Shown piece after piece: positions 11,929 to 23,960 of a DNA stretch of 64,000 bases (position 1 is the stretch's first letter; each line of letters begins with the position of its first letter). This stretch comes from Leptobrachium leishanense. Taxonomy: Eukaryota; Chordata; Amphibia; Anura; Megophryidae. The notes below the pieces were generated by a model, which worked only from the letters and a program-made list of their open reading frames with translations, ran no database searches and had not been told where the DNA came from. A program made the translations under genes and the position numbers. The DNA lies in the NCBI GenBank assembly GCA_009667805.1, contig CM019069.1:97251204-97315203 (forward strand), given 5' to 3'.

Positions 11929-12210
11929 CCCGAGGCACGCGCCTCACTCTCCTCACCCTTCCTACGGCCCTGCTATCAACTCAAGAACATTGCCCGCATC
12001 TGCAGGGTCGCTCTAATGTAGGTGAGGATGGAGTGGCCGCTCCAGGCCCTTTTCCATTAAATAGGCCCACAGCAGCCCCAAGCATAGATAAGACGCCGGC
12101 CAGCCGACACGCTTGCCACACACACACACACACACCATGAGGCCGATGGCCCTTACGCTCAAGTGTTCCGTGGTCCTTGATGTAACTGTGCAGGAGGCTT
12201 ATTGGGGAGG

Positions 12211-12504
12211 GAGCAGCCAGTAGGTGTCATTCATCAGCTGCTGAGCGAGACACCTCCAGCTGCTCCTCCCCATCCTCCTGCAAGTCTTCCTGTTTCCACG
12301 CAATGTGGAAGGGAGGCGAGAAGACACAGCAAGAGAAGGAGAGCAGGACCAGCTGAGCAGCAGTCAGGGCATAGGTAAAATTCCCCCTGCTTATTCCCCT
12401 GGGCAGCATTTTTTTTAAATTATTGAGCCCCACCACATCTCTCCCTCTGATCTCACTCAGCAGGTAGGGGGCAGCATGCAGGGGAGGAAAACAGTACACA
12501 GTGG
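12211..12504. other. No recognised feature
   Basis: Moderately GC-rich spacer between the minisatellite element and the purine satellite. No supported gene or repeat end. Confidence 0.5.
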
Positions 12505-12928
12505 TGACACAGAGTGGAGAAACAGACAGAGAGAGGGATGGAAGAGAAAGGGGTCACAGAGAGAGGGATGCAAAGGAAAGGGGTCATAGAGAGAGAGAGA
12601 GATTAAAGAGAAAGGGGTCACAGAGATAGAGCTTTAAGAAAATGGGGTCACAGATTAAAGAGAAAGGGGTCACAGAGAGAGATGAAAAAGAAATGGGTCA
12701 CAGACAAAGATGAAAAAGAAAGGGGTCACAGAGAGATGAAAATGATAGGGGTCACAGAGAGAGATGAAAAAGAAAGGGGTCACAGAGAGGGATGAAAGAG
12801 AAAGGGGTCACAGAGAGATGAGAGAAATGGGTCACAGAAAGAGGGATGAAAAAGGGGTCAGAGAGAGAGAGTTGAAAGAGAGAGGGGTCACAGAGGGATG
12901 AAAGAGAAAGGGTCACAGAGAGAGAGAG
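12505..12928. repeat. Purine-rich satellite, left block (~26-bp unit)
   Basis: Variants of GATGAAAGAGAAAGGGGTCA plus CAGAGA are repeated head to tail. The block ends where the LINE begins and resumes after it at 15266. Confidence 0.92.
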
Positions 12929-15265
12929 ATGAAAGAACCTTCAACAACTGGAAGAGTCTCTTCAGGAAAACTCTTTCTGGGAAACCTGGAATCAAATCGG
13001 CTCAGGATCCAAGAAAAACAACCTCCATGTCCAAAATGGCAACATCTGGCTCAACTACTTCAAGGGCCTGTCCAAAGACATTCCCAAAGAGGAGCTAACT
13101 GTGGAACAAGAACACATCGTCAGAAGACTACATTAACTCGAAGGAAAAAATCAAGGATTTCCAAAACCCGTTAGATACAACCCTTACACCCCAAGAAGTA
13201 GTAGAGAAAATTCAAGATCTGCGAAGTAAAAAAGCCAATGGGATGGATGGAATTGTTCCAGTGACGATTAAACACAGCTCTCCTGAAGTACACGCCGCAA
13301 TATGTAACGTTTTCAACCTGGTCCTGAGCGTTGGGTTCTACCCTCAAGTATGGAACCAAGGCCTCATAACACCAATCCATAAGAGTGGAGACCAGTATGA
13401 TCCAGTCAACTACAGAGGGATATGTGTCAGCAGCACGCTGTGAAAACTGTTCAATAGCATTCTGAACAAACGAATCCCTCAGCTTCCTGACACAGCATAA
13501 CGTCCTCAGCAGAAGCCAAGCGAGGTTCATGCTAAACCATCGCACTACAGATCACATCTACACCCTGCACAGCCTTATCAAGAACCATGTCCACAATACA
13601 AAACATGGGAAAATATTCGCCTGCTTTGTGGACTTTAAGAAGGCCTTTGACTCAGTGTGGCACCCAGGCCTGTTCCTCAAACTACTGGAGAGTGGAATAG
13701 GAGGGAAAACCTATGATGTCATCAAGAGCTCATATAATGAGAACTTCTGCAGCATATAGGTGAATGGGAAGAGAACAGAGTACTTCTGGCTGGCTCGTGA
13801 AGTCCAACCCTCTTTAACATCTACATCAACGGACTGGCTGAAGCTCTAGAATCCTCCTCAGCACCAGGACTAACTCTACATGACACCGAGGTGAAGTTCC
13901 TGTTGTATGCAGATGACCTCCTATTACTGTCACTAACAGATAGAGGTCTACAAAAAATACAGTGCGGCATGGGCACTACCCATCAACCAAAAGATAACAA
14001 AGGTCATGGTTTTCCAAAGGAAGAAAGCAAAAACCTAGAGTTCTTCTTTCACACAGAATGACTGCACTTTTGATGAAGCCAACAGCTACACATACCTCGG
14101 CCTAGAAACAAACCAATCGGGAAGTTTCAAACCAGCCATAGAGGCCCTAAGAGACAAGCCATGTAGAACCTTCTATGCCATCAGGAGAAAACTCTGCAAA
14201 CTAAAATCACCTGTAAGAGTCTGGCTTAAAATCTTTGATAGCATCATCACTCCTATCCTCCTTCATGGCAGTGAAGTATGGGGCCCCATCACCTAACCAG
14301 ACCAACCCAAATGGGACACCAGCCCAACAGAAATATTCCAAGTTCATCGGAGCACCTCTAATGCTTGCCGTGCTGAGCTGGACAGATTCTTCTTACTTCT
14401 TGCAGTACAGAAGAGGGTACAATCATACTGGGACCTAAACATCAGCAGCCCCAACTCATACCACCATAAAGCCCTGCTGGCCAACAAGGACCACCCCAAA
14501 CCATGTGGGCTGCAACAACTCATATCCACCCTGTTCATCCAAAGCCCCCATGAATGCAACCTGCCAAAATATGAAATAAAGGACCTACTTAATGATTCCA
14601 GGGAAAACTATATCCGAGAATAGAGGAATGATATAGCAAACTCACAGAAACTCATCATTTACCAATCATTACAGAGGGAATACAAACTGGCCCAATACCT
14701 GGAGGTACTACAAGACCCAAAGGACAGACAAATCCTGAGCCGGTACAAACTGAGCGCCCACAGCCTGGAAATTGAATCAGGGCGGCATAGACAGACCTAC
14801 AAGCCCAGGGAGAGTAAACTGTGCCAGCTGTGTGACCAGGGGGCCCTGGAAGATGAGGTCCACTTCCTACTACATTGCCCCAAGTACTCAGCACTGAGGG
14901 ACACTCACTTCCAGAGACTCTCTGCACTCATCCCGGACTTCACCTCTATAAAAGGAAACTCCACATCGTACTGGGAGAAGTGGAGCCGGCGGTGAAAATA
15001 TCTGCACAATACGTCACAGAATGTCACACTGAGAGGAACATGAGAGATCCTGGACTTATAAATCCCCAACATGGACTCGCCCCCATCCCCCTTCATATTA
15101 TCCCTTATCCCTGATAATGTCCATTGACTTACCCATTCCCCCCATATCATTCTCTACCCCTAATAATAGCCCACTACCCCCCTCCATTCCAATATAACCT
15201 CCCCATATGCGTTGGCAATGCTAAAATGTATTTGGTCCTGCCAATAAAGCTTATTGAATTGAATT
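12929..15265 (+). pseudogene. LINE (non-LTR retrotransposon) inserted in the satellite; RT and CCHC C-terminus
   Basis: The plus strand reads reverse-transcriptase fingers (IVPVTIKHSSPEVHAAI, NYRGICVSS near 13240-13440), the palm motif FVDFKKAFDSVWH at ~13623-13662 and an intact YADD at 13906-13917. A C-terminal CCHC knuckle (CQLC...HFLLHC) lies near 14825-14880. Several frameshifts and stops break the frame, and no endonuclease is seen, so it is 5' truncated. The 3' end is CAATAAAGCTTATTG followed by a short TTGAA-type repeat tail, then satellite again. The clade is uncertain (jockey/I group, perhaps Nimb-like). Confidence 0.82.
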
Positions 15266-16432
15266 GAGAGGGATGAAAGAGAAAGGGGTCAGAGAGATGA
15301 AAGAGAAAGGTTTCAGAGGGATGAAAGAGAAAGGGGTCACAGAGAGTGGGATGAAAAAGAAAGGGGTCATAGAGAGAGAGAGAGACGAAAGAGAAAGGGG
15401 TCACAGAGCGAAGGATGAAAAAGAAACGGGTCATAGAGAGAGAGAGAGACGAAAGAGAAAGGGGTCATAGAGAGAAGGATTAAAAAGAAAGGTCATAGAG
15501 AGAGACGAAAGAGAAAGGGGTCACAGAGAGAAGGATGAAAAAGAAAGGGGTCATAGAGAGAGATGAAAGATAAAGGGGCCACAGAGAGTGGGATGAAGAG
15601 AAAAGGGGTCACAGAGGGATGAAAGAGAAAGGGGTCATGGGGAGAGAGATGAAAGAGAAAGGGTCATGGAGAGAGGATGAAAGAGAAAGGGGTCAGAGAG
15701 ATGAAAGAGAAAGGTTTCAGAGGGATGAAAGAGAGGGGTCACAGAGAGTGGGATGAAAAAGAAAGGGGTCATAGAGAGAGAGAGAGACGAAAGAGAAAGG
15801 GGTCACAGAGCGAAGGATGAAAAAGAAACGGGTCATAGAGAGAGAGAGAGACGAAAGAGAAAGGGGTCATAGAGAGAAGGATTAAAAAGAAAGGTCATAG
15901 AGAGAGACGAAAGAGAAAGGGGTCACAGAGAGAAGGATGAAAAAGAAAGGGGTCATAGAGAGAGATGAAAGATAAAGGGGCCACAGAGAGTGGGATGAAG
16001 AGAAAGGGGTCACAGAGGGATGAAAGAGAAAGGGGTCATGGGGAGAGAGATGAAAGAGAAAGGGGTCATGGAGAGAGGGATGAAAGAGAAAAGGGCCAGA
16101 GAGAGAGAGAGGGAGAGAGAGATGAAAGAGAAAGGGCTCACAGAGAGAGAGAGATGAAAGTGAAAGGGGTCAAAGAGAGAAGAAAGAGAAAGGGGTCACA
16201 GAGAGATCAATGAAATAGAAAGGGGTCACAGAGAGGGATAAAAGTGAAAGGGGTCACACAGAGAGATGAAAGAGAAAGGGGTCAGAGAGATGAAGTAGAA
16301 AGGGGCCACAGAGAGGGATGAAAGAGAAAGGGATCACACAGAGAGAGAGGGGTAAAAGTGAAAGCGGTCAGAGAGAAATGAAAAAGAAAGTGGTCACAGA
16401 GAGATGAAAGAGAGATGAAAGAGAAAGGGGTC
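15266..16432. repeat. Purine-rich satellite, right block, with ~404-bp higher-order duplication
   Basis: This is the same ~26-bp unit as at 12505. The stretch beginning near 15288 recurs about 404 bp later (near 15692), recognisable by shared variants such as AGGTTTCAGAGGG and GCGAAGGATG in the same order. That is a segmental duplication inside the array. Confidence 0.9.
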
Positions 16433-17055
16433 ACAATGGTTTAAAAAAAACATAAGCGATTTGGAGCTTGCGCTTTTAAGTGTGAGCTTACTGTACTTTG
16501 CACTCCCTATGCTTAACATGGGGAGCGCAAAGTGTTAATTAGCTTTAGGATTACAAAGTGTTAATGCTAATTACCGTACTGCTGCTGTTAACGCGAAAGT
16601 TAACCACATCTAGGCCCCAGTGCTAATGGATTCCACTTCTGTGGAATCCATCAGCACCAGCCAAAAATAAAACCAAAAATCAGATACTCACCTCCAATCC
16701 CACAGCGAGAACAACGGTTCCATCCGCTTCTTCTGGCCGCCGGGAGCAGAGAGAGACTGGGGAAAAAAGTCCCCCAGTCTCCCTCTGTGAATCCCTCCGC
16801 CGACCTGCCGGATCTCGTGAGCCGAGATCCTGCAGGTCATGTGACCAGCAGCGGTAGCCTCAATGGAGTCCTATTGAGGCTAAGCGTCACCGTGAGCATC
16901 CCGAGGCTTAGCGCCATGTTACGGCGCAGAGTGCTGGATTAGCGCCTGCACCGTAATATCACACTAAAACGGGAACGCTAAGGAGAAACCTGCAGGCGCA
17001 GGTTTTTCTCCTTAGCGTTCCCGTTTTAGTGTGATGATCATAATATGGCCGGTGT
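16433..17055. mobile_element. Harbinger-like MITE (family X), truncated at left
   Basis: It contains the shared module reading, as complement, CTCCCCATGTTAAG...CAAAGTACAGTAAGCT. At 16960-17034 there is a near-perfect 34-bp-armed hairpin around TAAAACGGGAACGCTAAGGA. Related copies lie at 21245, 39590 and 57216. Its left side is cut by the satellite. Confidence 0.65.
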
Positions 17056-17925
17056 CCACTGGAAAAGTGTGGATGCTGGCCTCCTGCCAAGGGACTGCGT
17101 AAGAATGTGGAAAGCCAACACTAACTGACAATGGGCATAAGTGTGCACATAAGGGTTAATTTTGTTAAATGCATTGATATCTTAACAACTGGGTGTCTCT
17201 TAAGAGTTTGGTTTGTTTTAGTATTCCTTCTAACAACTATTGTTAGGACTGTCTGTGCTTAGATTGATTAGATGTTGACTTGTTCTAGATAATGCTAAAC
17301 CTTTCTGTTTTAACCTGCTCAGATTTCTGTGTCTCTTGAAGTGATTTTCATTTTCCCTTGTGTAGACAGTGTGCTGTGTTGATTATGTCATTTTACCTAC
17401 CCCTCCCTTTTTCCGATAAAAATGATCCGCATTTCGACTTAAAGAGCATTATTCTTCCCTGCAGTAAGATGTGTCTGGTGTTTGGGGAGAGCTACCAGGA
17501 GTCATACAGCACTCCCTCAAGTACTGGCTGAGGGTTGTGGAGGAAGGAAAGCTACTATTGCAGATCTTCTCAGCCTGGGGAGAAGGGACAGACGCTCTAA
17601 CAGGTTGGGGTCACTCAGAAAGTGCTTCAAATTGAAGAACGTGTCTTTGCCCCTAAGCTAAGCTAGTTGTGCCTGTGCTAATATTCAGGGGGGCACTATG
17701 CAATGTTACTGTTATTGCCCCTCGGTGCCCATTGAGCTCTTTGGAACCAAGGACGACCTTGCTTGAGCTATAAATGAGCTAGAGAGCAGAGTTGCACAAG
17801 AAATTGAAAGGATCCACGGAAAGACACTAGGAGTATTTGTTCCTAGTTTTCTCCTGCATAAAGAGAGGAAGAGGCATGTCATTTAGTTTTCCATTGTAAG
17901 TGATTTTGCAAATGCTATTTCTTCA
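17056..17925. other. No recognised feature
   Basis: No coding motif, tandem repeat or terminal repeat is visible on either strand over ~870 bp. Confidence 0.5.
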
Positions 17926-17929
17926 TTAA

Positions 17930-19120
17930 CCCCTTCACTGCTGAGGCATTTCTCCGCTGTGTGCTAAGCTCATTTTTACCGCTTTCACTCATCATGTTTA
18001 AACGCAATTTGAAGCCACATTTTTTATATGACCCAGACATATTACAGTTGTGTTCAAAATTATTCAACCCCCAATGCTGTAAAGGGTTTTAAGGAATTTA
18101 GTGTACATTTGTAATTGTATTCAGAATGAAATCCTACAAGGACTTTTTAAAGAACCATATGCAACTAAAATGACATCAATTGGTTTTGTGATACAGTAGT
18201 AAATGTTTATTTTGTGAATTCTTCATTGACACAATTATTCAACCCCTTAAAGACTACCACTCTGAAGAACAAAGGTTCATTCAAGTGTTAGATCGCTGCA
18301 AGACACTTGTGTCAAGCTATGCTTCACGTTTAAAAGCTGTTATAACTGTAAAAGGATGTTGTACTAAGTACTAAGATTGAATGTCACTTGGGGATTGAAT
18401 AAAACTGATAATGATGTGAGCACAGAAAAGACATTTGTGGTTATTTCATTATAAATGTTATGTTTTATTTGTCTGACCTACACGTGCCTCTTTGATTTAA
18501 TTGTAAGCAAGATGACTGAATGATCAAAATCAATGTCAAACTGGCCAAAACACTCAATTTCAGTGGGGGTTGAATAATTTTGAACACAACTGTATATATC
18601 GTTCTTTCCGGCAGACTCGGCAGATTCATAATATATCATTTTTATATGTATACGTCATGTCCTGCATTTATATTATAACAAAAAATGCAATAAAAGTTGA
18701 ATTTTTAATCATCTACAGCGCGTAAAGTGTTTTTTTTTCACATTTTATCACATGAGCATTTGCGGTTATATTTTCTATGGGGTGCGCTTGTACAAAAATT
18801 AGAAATGGGGACTCATTAAATTTTTTGGGGGGGGGAATTACGTAATTTTTAGCAAACGCACCCCATAGAAAAAAGTCATTAGTGCAGCATCATTGTTCAC
18901 ATTAGAATTGAAATGTGAACAATATTGCTGCATTAATAAAAACAACACACAAAAAATAACCATGGTTTTATTTTTTTTTAAATCGTTTTTTAATAAGTTT
19001 TTTACTTTGAACCTGGTCATGTTTGTTCTCAGGCCTTTCAAATGATATCCTACATGACCCCCTAGCTGCCACGGTTCAGGAGATATGGGGGTTCAAAGGA
19101 TCCACAGCTTTCCCATAAGT
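17930..19120 (-). mobile_element. piggyBac-like element, truncated, with nested Tc1 MITE
   Basis: TTAA (17926-17929) precedes CCCCTTCACTGCTGAGGC, matching in reverse the end of the complete copy at 32481-33709. The body is co-linear with that copy in inverted orientation, including the blocks around AGACTC-GCAGATTCATAAT and GGGGTGCGCTTGT. It is interrupted at 18045-18592 and truncated at ~19120 by an L2 3' end. Confidence 0.72.
18045..18592. mobile_element. Tc1/mariner MITE with TA duplication
   Basis: The ends are perfect inverted repeats (CAGTTGTGTTCAAAATTATT and its complement) flanked by TA (18043-18044 and 18593-18594). The paralogous piggyBac-like copies at 25621-25643 and 33583-33605 read straight through this point with a single TATA context, so they are empty sites that confirm the borders. 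There is no transposase inside the 548 bp. Confidence 0.92.
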
Positions 19121-19815
19121 TATTATTATTTTATTATTATTCTTTATTTATAAAGCGCCAGCATATTCCGCAGCGCTGTACAATAAGCACAGTATAGACA
19201 GGGTTACAATACATTGAACAACATTTGACAAACAGTACAGGAGGAGATGAGGGCCCTATTCCCGTAGGAACTCACAATCTGGGAGGGTTGGGGTTGGAAA
19301 CAGGAGGAGAGGACTGTAAGGTGAGAGTGATTGATGGTTGCGTCAGTGAGTTGGGTGGTAGGCTTCCCTAAATAGGAATGTTTTAAGGGAGCGTTTGAAG
19401 GAAGAGAAGTTAGGGGAAAGTCTGACAGTACGAGGGAGAGCGTTCCAGAGAGTGGGGGCTGCGCGTGAGAAATCCTGCAGTCTATCATGGGAAGAGGTGA
19501 TGCGGGGAGAAGCTAGGCGCAGGTCACTGTTTGACCTTAGGGAGCGGGCTGGGGTGTATTTGGTGATTAGTGAGGACAGGTAGTGGAGAGCTGAGTTAGT
19601 GAGGGTTTTGTAGGTAAGGATAAGGATTTTGAACTTAATTCTGCAGTGGATGGGGAGCCAGTGAAGGGACTCGCAGAGGGGAGCGGCAGAGACAGAGCAG
19701 CGGGTGAGGTGAATTAGCCTGGCTAAGGCATTCAGGATGAATTGTAGGGGGGAGAGGCGGGACAGAGGGAGGCCAGATAAGAGATTATTGCAATAGTCGA
19801 GTCGGGAGATTACCA
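19121..19815 (-). mobile_element. L2-type LINE, 3' end and C-terminal coding remnant
   Basis: On the minus strand the sequence reads L2-like reverse-transcriptase C-terminal text (CESLHWLPIHCRIKFKIL, then NSALHYLSSLITKYTP) followed by a 3' end in which GCGCTTTATAAATAAAG precedes an ATAATA-rich tail at 19121-19150. It is heavily 5' truncated. The tail orientation fixes the strand. Confidence 0.78.
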
Positions 19816-20058
19816 GTTATACTTAATTTTATTTTACAGCAAACACTTTAATTTTCACTAGTGATGTGATTACTGCACTAGCCTTTTTGGAAAGAATCCC
19901 TGTTTGTTCACAAAATTGTTTAAAAAGTGCATACATTGTGAATATTGCACATGTTGTTTTGTAGAATAAATTATAATGTTTCAGAAATTCAATTATTTTT
20001 GGGACACAAAACCAAGGGCAATTGTGGGTCCTGAGGGTCCACAGGTTGAGAACCACTG
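19816..20058. mobile_element. hAT-type MITE, right end only
   Basis: The right end reads, as complement, CAGTGGTTCTCAACCTGTGG, the classic hAT end of the Charlie type. The left end is missing, cut by the L2 at 19815, so no TSD can be tested. Confidence 0.65.
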
Positions 20059-20439
20059 GTATAGAGGATATGATCATATGGTGACTGAAGATCTAGATGT
20101 CACGCCTCTTAAGAGGGATATGTGGGATTTATACTTGGTAAAGCAGTGTACGTAAGGGCTCACTGTCAGGAACTCCTTACACGTGGGCAGGAGGGACATG
20201 TTGTTTGCCGTGGGGTCTTGGCACTCTTATGAAAATACTGGCGTACTCCAAGTGTTACTCAAATTGTGTCATGACTCTATTGTTATGCTAACTGTATCGA
20301 GACACAACACTAGCACCAACTATGGAATAGAGCCCCTTGCTATTTAGTTTAAATTCATTGGTCACATCAGCCCCTTTCTGACATAAGATACAGCTACCAT
20401 GCATGTTCATGTGCTTATTTTGTCACAAATTAATTACTG
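20059..20439. other. No recognised feature
   Basis: Nothing supported is seen in this 380-bp spacer between the hAT end and the L2 fragment. Confidence 0.5.
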
Positions 20440-21085
20440 TAATTGGCATCCATGCACTCGTTTGACCTGTTGCAATCCATAATGAATGTTGCTTCCAGGC
20501 TTAGATTTCTCACCTGCCTCTGTCAGTCCTTGCTTTGGCTCCCTGTGCTATTCAGTATCCAATTTAAAATACTGACGCTCAATAACTCAACCTCTCCTTA
20601 CATTCTTCTTTACTTCACATATACACCCCTCTAGATCCACCTCTCTTTCCACCCACACATTTAACTCACAACTTCTCAAGGGCAGCACCAGTGCTAAGGA
20701 ATGTGTTAACTTGTCCCATTAGACTTCAGTGCGTTAAGAAATATCACACAAAACCTATTTTTCCTGATATATTTATCAGATTCCTGGATAATCCCTCTTC
20801 TGCTCTATCACATCTATAAAGTTTTCAAAGCCTTCTTTTCTTTAATGTCCTTTACCATTTCTGATACAAACGCAAGAACATGTGATCTCTACCACAAATA
20901 ATTTGTTACTCTTCTTGGTCTCCGCCATCCCAACTCCATAGTATAAACTTATTCGAGCAGGGCTGTCTATGCCTATTGCCCCTGGCTCTTGCGTTTGTAG
21001 TTTTGCTAGTTCAATTCCCCTTTCTTTATTGTTAAGAGCTGTGGAAAATGTTGGCACTATATAAATGAGGATAATAATATTTTTT
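20440..21085 (+). mobile_element. L2-type LINE, 3' fragment
   Basis: The plus strand begins with an RT C-terminal stretch (IMNVASRLRFLT, then QSLLWLPVLFSIQFKI, 20450-20600) and ends with the L2 3' signature: a TCGAGCAGGGC block near 20955, then GGCACTATATAAATGAGG and an ATAATAAT tail near 21080. It is broken by stops. The same 3' architecture occurs at 19121 (minus) and 22630 (plus). Confidence 0.75.
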
Positions 21086-21244
21086 TTAAATTCAGATTTT
21101 ACCATGGTTTTTATAAAAAAAAACTATAGAATGTTATAAAAGCATTAATGTTCTGAAAGTTATCATGTTGTGTAATTTGTATAAACTATATAAAATCCCA
21201 CTCTATCTAGCAGCAATCTAATACTTAATTACAATAATAATCTA

Positions 21245-21960
21245 AAGTACCGAGGGCTCTATCACCTCCTTAAGGCTAGTGCTAGTTCTCACATAAATGA
21301 GTGTCAGCGCTAGGTTACTTGAGGTGATAGCATTACGCCCGTATCACCTCCCGATCGCTAACGAGTTAGAAAACCCGTTAGCGAATCAGTACTAGCGCTT
21401 TTTAGTGTGAGCTAACTGTACTTTGCTCTCCCTATGCTTAGAGTAACTAGCGTTCGGATCACAAAGTCATAACGCTAGTCACTCACAGCTGTCGCTAACT
21501 CAAAACATTTGCTACAGTTTAGAGCTGGTGCTAACTGATTCCTCTTTTGCAGAATCAATTATCACCAGCTGTAACCCCCCCAAAAAAATCAAATACTCAC
21601 CTATCATCCCGCGTTGAGAATGGCAGCCCAATCCGCCCCTTCTGGCCGCCAGGAGCAGAGTGAGACTGGGGGAAAAAGTCACCAGTCTCCCTCTACAATC
21701 ACTCCACCGACCTGCAGGATCTCGCGAGAGGCGAGATCCTGTCGATCATGTGACCTGGCAGCAGAAGCCAGATGCTCAGGATATTGCTTTTGCGGTGTGC
21801 TGATTATTCTGGACCCTAGTGGTCACTATGGGGCAGGCTGCTGGACTCAGCGCCTGCTCCTACTCTACTGGTAAAACTGGAACGCTAAATGGAGATTAGC
21901 GAACGCTAATTTTTCCTCTTGGCATCCCAGTTTTAGCATGGGGCAGCTGAAAGGGCCCGG
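21245..21960. mobile_element. Harbinger-like MITE (family X)
   Basis: It is co-linear with 16433-17055: the shared module (complement of GCAAAGTACAGT-AGCT at 21407-21451), a CTTCTGGCCGCC-GGAGCAGAG block and the TAAAAC-GGAACGCTAA hairpin half near 21870-21935. It starts GGGCTCTATCACCTCC, similar to the TIR at 34923. The borders are approximate. Confidence 0.6.
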
Positions 21961-22629
21961 AGTATAAAATCAGACTTTACACTCCTTGCTTTCTACAATC
22001 CAAAAATATTTATTTACAGAGGCTGAGCAAGCTAGCACGACATATATTTACAGCAATAAAAATGGAAACTAAACCCAATCTAATCCAATGGACATAGCAC
22101 ATTCTGTATATAAAATACACCAGGAGGGCAGCACACAACCTTTACTAAGCATAATGGATGGGTACTTCGCAAGACAAAAAATACAACAAACCAGGAGGAT
22201 ACCACTCCAATTCATATTCAACAAGTTCAACAGTAGCTCACACAGTTAAAGATTAAATAGATTTCTTTCACTCACGGCTTGTGATTGACTGAAGCCATTT
22301 ATTACACTGGGGAACAATTTGGAACATATTTTCTGTTGAATTCAATATTTCAGCTGTTTCAGACAAAATTAGGCATGTTTTCAAAACTGCAGTTAGTTTT
22401 CTTCTCTCACGTCAGATTTTTTCTCTACAGCTTATCTGAATGTGATTACTCCCACCCGGATGTTCGGGAGCACGAGTGCTCTCCTATTGGCCGAGAGTGG
22501 ACCCCCCTCGAGTGGGAAGGGGTGGGGAGCAACCTTGGCGACCGGATGTAACTTTTCTCTGCATTTCATTTACATGTGAGAAGGTGTGGTGAGAGGGCGT
22601 GTATAACTGTATTTAGTGAATCGTATTCT

Positions 22630-22775
22630 TAGATTGTAAACTCTCGAGCAGGGTCCTCCCTCCTTCTGTTCCGTGTGTGTAACGTGTATGTATGTTTGTT
22701 ATTCTGTCTCACCCATTGTACAGCACCAAGGAATTTATTGGTGCGTTATAAATACTTGTAACTGTATACCGAATG
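22630..22775 (+). mobile_element. L2-type 3' end fragment
   Basis: TTAGATTGTAAACTCTCGAG, CAGGGTCCTCCCTCC and then GTACAGCACC-AGGAATTTATTGGTGCGTTATAAATA match the order of the L2 3' UTR seen at 20950-21085. It is short and lacks a long tail. Confidence 0.6.
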
Positions 22776-22852
22776 TCTGCATACAAGGAGTAAGCAGAAT
22801 TTATTTTTTATTTGCATACGTATTTCCTTTCCTTCAGATCATGTCTGCCTCT

Positions 22853-23190
22853 GCTGTTTCTCATCGTAAGTGTCAAAACAGCCCTGATTCATTTTGTTAT
22901 ATCTGTGGCAGTTTCACCGTTCCCAGTCAAAGGATGAACACCAGCGCATTTGTCAAGCAAGCCTATGTTGCATATTTCAAAGTAAATCTTTGTGATCAAG
23001 ATAAGTCTTGGGCCCCTCACAAGGTGTGCAAGCAGTGAGTTGAGAATTTACGGATGTGGACATGTGATAAGTTGCCATTTGATATACCTTTGGTTTGGCG
23101 AGAGCCCACAGATCATTCCAGTTACTGTTACTTCTGTACGATTCCACCAAGATTTGAAGGTCATAGAGGAACGGTATCAGGGTAGATGGG
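22853..23190 (+). pseudogene. Zinc-binding protein fragment of a DNA transposon (unnamed family)
   Basis: From the ATG at 22853 the plus strand encodes ~62 residues with CYICG, then WAPHKVCK, then a stop (TGA at 23036); the same frame continues with VENLRMW and VWREPTDHSSYCYFC to ~23185. The spaced CxxC, HxxC and H-x4-CxxC groups suggest a zinc-binding module. I recall similar unannotated proteins in animal genomes but cannot name the family with confidence. The sequence upstream (TTTCCTTTCCTTCAG just before 22841) looks like a splice acceptor. It lies inside the CACTG-ended element and may be the N-terminus of its protein. Confidence 0.6.
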
Positions 23191-23479
23191 ATGAACATAT
23201 GATGGCTGACTATTGTTGGAGCATCAGGCGAGATTGAACACTCCAGGAAAAGATATAAGCGTAAATTTGTACCTTAAGTGCTACCTAAAATGACTACTTG
23301 CACCCAATTGGACTTTTAGGTTAAATTTGAATTTAACGTTCAGGTAATTTTTTTATTATTTTCCATTGTGTGCACATTTTGTATGTTTTTTGAGACAATG
23401 GGAGGGTATCCTGTACCTTAAAAAATTGACGTGATAGAGAAAAACTAGAGTAATTTTTGTATTCAGATGCCACCAGTTT

Positions 23480-23960
23480 TCTATACCAACAAGTATAGAA
23501 AAAAACATGAGAACTTCAGCGTCTGAAGAAATCCCCGTTAGGTCTAGTAAATCAACCAATAGGGTACTGGAATCGCCAACAAACGTAATGATGGGTAAGT
23601 AGTTGATAAAACTTTTATTCCAAAATAAAATATCAATAGATAAATACATAAAATAAAATAATATGACATACAATTAACTAGCCAATGAAAAGCTTGTGGG
23701 GATGATAAAAGGAATGATGGGGAATTTTGTATGTCATATTATTTTATTTTATGTATTGTGTACTACTACTGCCCTTGAAAAAGTCTATTTGATAGACGAA
23801 ATGCGTTGGGCCTTTTATCTATTGATATTTTATTTTGGAATAAAAGTTGTATCAACTACTTACCCAACATTCCGTTTGTTGGCGATTCCAGTACCCGATT
23901 GGTTTATTTACTAGACCTAACGGGGATTTCTTCAGATGCTGAAGTTCCCATGTTTTTTTC
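23480..23960. repeat. Long inverted repeat, ~190-bp arms
   Basis: The left arm (about 23500-23671) and right arm (about 23728-23955) are complementary with few mismatches (shared GGAATCGCCAACAAACG, CTTTTATTCCAAAATAAAAT, CATAAAATAAAATAATATG). The right arm has ~60 extra bases near 23758-23815, including GACGAAATGCGTTGG. The spacer is ~57 bp. Confidence 0.88.

Larger units (their letters stand above)
10557..12210. mobile_element. Probable non-autonomous DNA element with minisatellite and hairpins
   Basis: The left edge CAGAGCCATAGCTAGCTCC interrupts the Tc1 remnant, and the text that follows (GCCCCCCCACATAAT) resembles hAT-like ends found elsewhere in the window. Inside are a 21-bp minisatellite and two large palindromes. 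The right end is not identified; a (CA)n run at 12117-12135 lies near it. The plan parallels the hAT MITE at 59440-60830. Confidence 0.5.

Noticed and set aside
15264..16213. Charged repetitive frames in the purine satellite
   Set aside because: Low-complexity purine sequence yields Lys/Glu/Arg-rich frames on one strand; no start context or homology.
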